Below, in pieces: positions 13,826-15,375 of a DNA stretch of 15,375 nucleotides. This DNA comes from Caryophanales bacterium UBA6356 (lineage in GTDB: Bacteria; Bacillota_I; Bacilli_A; RFN20; CAG-826). Positions within the stretch are counted from its first letter, which is position 1. Each line of letters starts with the position of its first letter. A program made the translations under genes and the position numbers. Below the pieces are notes generated by a model that saw only the letters and a program-made list of their open reading frames with translations, had not been told where the DNA came from and searched no databases. The stretch is taken from contig DJRQ01000070.1 in assembly GCA_002440125.1 (NCBI GenBank), positions 1,147 through 16,521 on the forward strand. The letters run 5' to 3'.

Positions 13826-15345
13826 GAAAACCTTTTTCCAAAAAGCCTTTTGCCCTTCTTTTCGGATCGCTCCTATCGCTATGTAGCTGTGGCGAGGGTC
13901 CGAACAAAACCTGCGTCCTCTATGAAGATGGGATGGATTACGTCACTTCTACGAAAGGGACGCCAGAAGAGTACGCATCCTTGAGTTTCGATGTCATCGG
14001 AGGCGATGAGGTGATGCCTATTGGGGGTTTTTACGCCCCGTTTGCCTCGGGAGGAAGCGTCGACGGCCATGCCATGCCAAATTTTTTAACCGAAGACATC
14101 TTCCAGGCCTTAGAAGATTGCGGCATCAACACCTTTGTCTATTCCGTCGACCGCTGGGTCACTGGTGCTAGCAATAACAACCTCGTAACCGCGCTCGATT
14201 TATGCGAGAAACACAACATCGGCTATTTTGTAGACACTTACGAAGTGCGGAAGAACCTTGGAAGCCACACCGAGAAATTCCCGGTTGATTCCATGGATCT
14301 AAGCAATCTCGAAGAAGTCATCAACGAAGTGAGCAACAAAGGCCAAAGGAAATCCGTCATTGGACTTTTGGCAAACGACGAGCCTTTCTCGCACGAACTC
14401 GACAACATCAACGCTTATTTAGAGAAGTTCTACTCTTTGCCAAACGTAAAAGAGAACAATTACGAAGTCTATATGAACGCCCTCACCTATTGGGAAGGCA
14501 AAAGCAATTTCTATGGCTACGATTCGCCTATGACCTATGACGAATATATGGAAAAATATTTCTCTTCTAAGAACCATACCAAAATGCTTTCCGTCACCCA
14601 ATATCCTTATACGAGCGAAGAAACCGATGAAAGCCAACTCACGAGCTTGCTCTTTAACCAGCTTGCGCTTTATAGGGGCTATGCCAAGAAATATGGCGTT
14701 TCTCTTTGGCGCATGCTTCAAGCGGGCGGCCAATGGAACGATGAAGCCGAATGGATCGAATCCGTTTCCCCATATCCTAACGAAGCAGAGCTTCTATTCG
14801 ATGTGAATACATCTCTTGCCTTTGGCGCTAAAGCCATTCAATACTTCCCTCTCATCCAACCCCTTTACTTCGCTTACGAAAAAGGCGGAACTTACGATTT
14901 CAATAACCGCAACGGTCTCATCGGAGCGGATGGAAACCTAACTCGTTGGTATTACTACGCCAAAAGAGCCAATACCCAGATAAAGGCCATTGACCACGTT
15001 TTGATGAAATCCTCTAACGATGGTGTCTTAGTCCATGGCGAAACCGCAAATACATACATGGTCGAGAAAGCAAGCTTAGGAGACGCTTATATCGCAGGCG
15101 AATCCTTCCGCGAGCTTTCTAGCATCGAAGGCGATGATTGCATGGTCGGTTGCTTCGACTATCAAGGAGGAACCGCCCTTTATGTCGTCAACTATTCGAG
15201 AAAGCAAAAAGGGAACATCGATCTAAGCTTCAATAACAATTACCGTTACGAAGTGATACAAAGAGGCGTTTCCGCCGATGTCGTTGGAAATTACGTTCCT
15301 CTAACGCTTGACGCAGGCGAAGGTGCGCTCATTGTTTTGAAATAA
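13822..15345 (+). CDS. Glycoside-hydrolase-like (beta/alpha)8-barrel lipoprotein
   Basis: 507-residue surface lipoprotein with lipobox L20-C-S-C23. Eight barrel strands can be followed: MPIGGFYAP (65-73), NTFVYSVD (103-110), IGYFVD (133-138), VIGLLANDEP (179-188), YEVYMNA (214-220), LSVTQYPY (256-263), SLWRMLQAG (294-302) and KAIQYFPL (337-344). They are followed by a segment ending GLIGADGNLT and a C-terminal beta-sandwich ending EGALIVLK, the layout of clan GH-A/GH42-like enzymes. E187 at the end of strand 4 is in the acid/base position. No Glu sits on strand 7, so the nucleophile is unclear (E308 or E310 lie just after it). It may be a hydrolase of a new type or a sugar-binding relative. 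The start overlaps the previous stop (ATGA) with AGGAG six bases upstream. Confidence 0.75.
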   Translation: MRKPFSKKPFALLFGSLLSLCSCGEGPNKTCVLYEDGMDYVTSTKGTPEEYASLSFDVIGGDEVMPIGGFYAPFASGGSVDGHAMPNFLTEDIFQALEDCGINTFVYSVDRWVTGASNNNLVTALDLCEKHNIGYFVDTYEVRKNLGSHTEKFPVDSMDLSNLEEVINEVSNKGQRKSVIGLLANDEPFSHELDNINAYLEKFYSLPNVKENNYEVYMNALTYWEGKSNFYGYDSPMTYDEYMEKYFSSKNHTKMLSVTQYPYTSEETDESQLTSLLFNQLALYRGYAKKYGVSLWRMLQAGGQWNDEAEWIESVSPYPNEAELLFDVNTSLAFGAKAIQYFPLIQPLYFAYEKGGTYDFNNRNGLIGADGNLTRWYYYAKRANTQIKAIDHVLMKSSNDGVLVHGETANTYMVEKASLGDAYIAGESFRELSSIEGDDCMVGCFDYQGGTALYVVNYSRKQKGNIDLSFNNNYRYEVIQRGVSADVVGNYVPLTLDAGEGALIVLK

Positions 15346-15375
15346 AAAGCAACGCAAACAAAATCCGGTGGTCCT
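15346..15375. other. Start of the region after the operon, cut by the window edge
   Basis: Thirty bases follow the last stop codon. CCGGTGGTCCT at the very end could begin a terminator stem, but the partner arm would lie outside the window. No start codon with a ribosome binding site is visible here. Confidence 0.2.

Overview
The window looks like part of a carbohydrate-acquisition locus of a low-to-mid GC Gram-positive bacterium (Bacillota). The clues are lipoprotein signal peptides with Ser-rich linkers, strong AGGAG-type ribosome binding sites, MsmK/CUT1-type sugar ABC transporter parts, and TGA used as a normal stop codon. The Ser-rich lipoproteins suggest an uncultured gut Bacilli/Erysipelotrichales-like lineage, but that placement is a guess. 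I see no rRNA, tRNA, CRISPR array, insertion sequence or phage gene. Coding density is very high, and the only sizeable intergenic region is 3386-3568.

Region A (27-2582, + strand) is a four-gene unit in which every junction is an ATGA stop/start overlap. It encodes a sugar-importer-type ABC ATPase lacking the usual C-terminal TOBE domain, two small membrane proteins I do not recognise, and a six-helix protein resembling the DUF624/YesL family. Region B (2579-3385, - strand) is a cupin/AraC-type regulator. It converges on region A so tightly that the two stop codons share a CTAG, and its Rho-independent terminator lies inside the end of the region A membrane gene.

Region C (3569-15345, + strand) starts divergently from the regulator across a 183-bp control region holding promoters for both directions, a 12-bp perfect palindrome, a repeated AACTGACT and an imperfect inverted repeat over the -10. 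It is an eight-gene operon with overlaps or gaps of at most 29 bp. The order is: lipoprotein with Ser linker; cytosolic DUF4838 family putative glycoside hydrolase; lipoprotein with Cys/His repeats; two CUT1 permeases; sugar-binding lipoprotein; membrane-tethered beta-sandwich (ConA-like) protein; glycoside-hydrolase-like (beta/alpha)8-barrel lipoprotein.

The working model (inference) is as follows. Surface lipoproteins and the tethered ConA-like protein capture or trim a glycan. The binding protein and two permeases import an oligosaccharide, probably powered by the region A ATPase. The cytosolic DUF4838 enzyme processes the product, and the AraC-type protein senses a sugar and controls the divergent operon. 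The substrate cannot be read from the sequence. The most novel parts are the orphan membrane proteins beside the ATPase, the two related but uncharacterised lipoproteins, and the barrel lipoprotein lacking an obvious second catalytic carboxylate.
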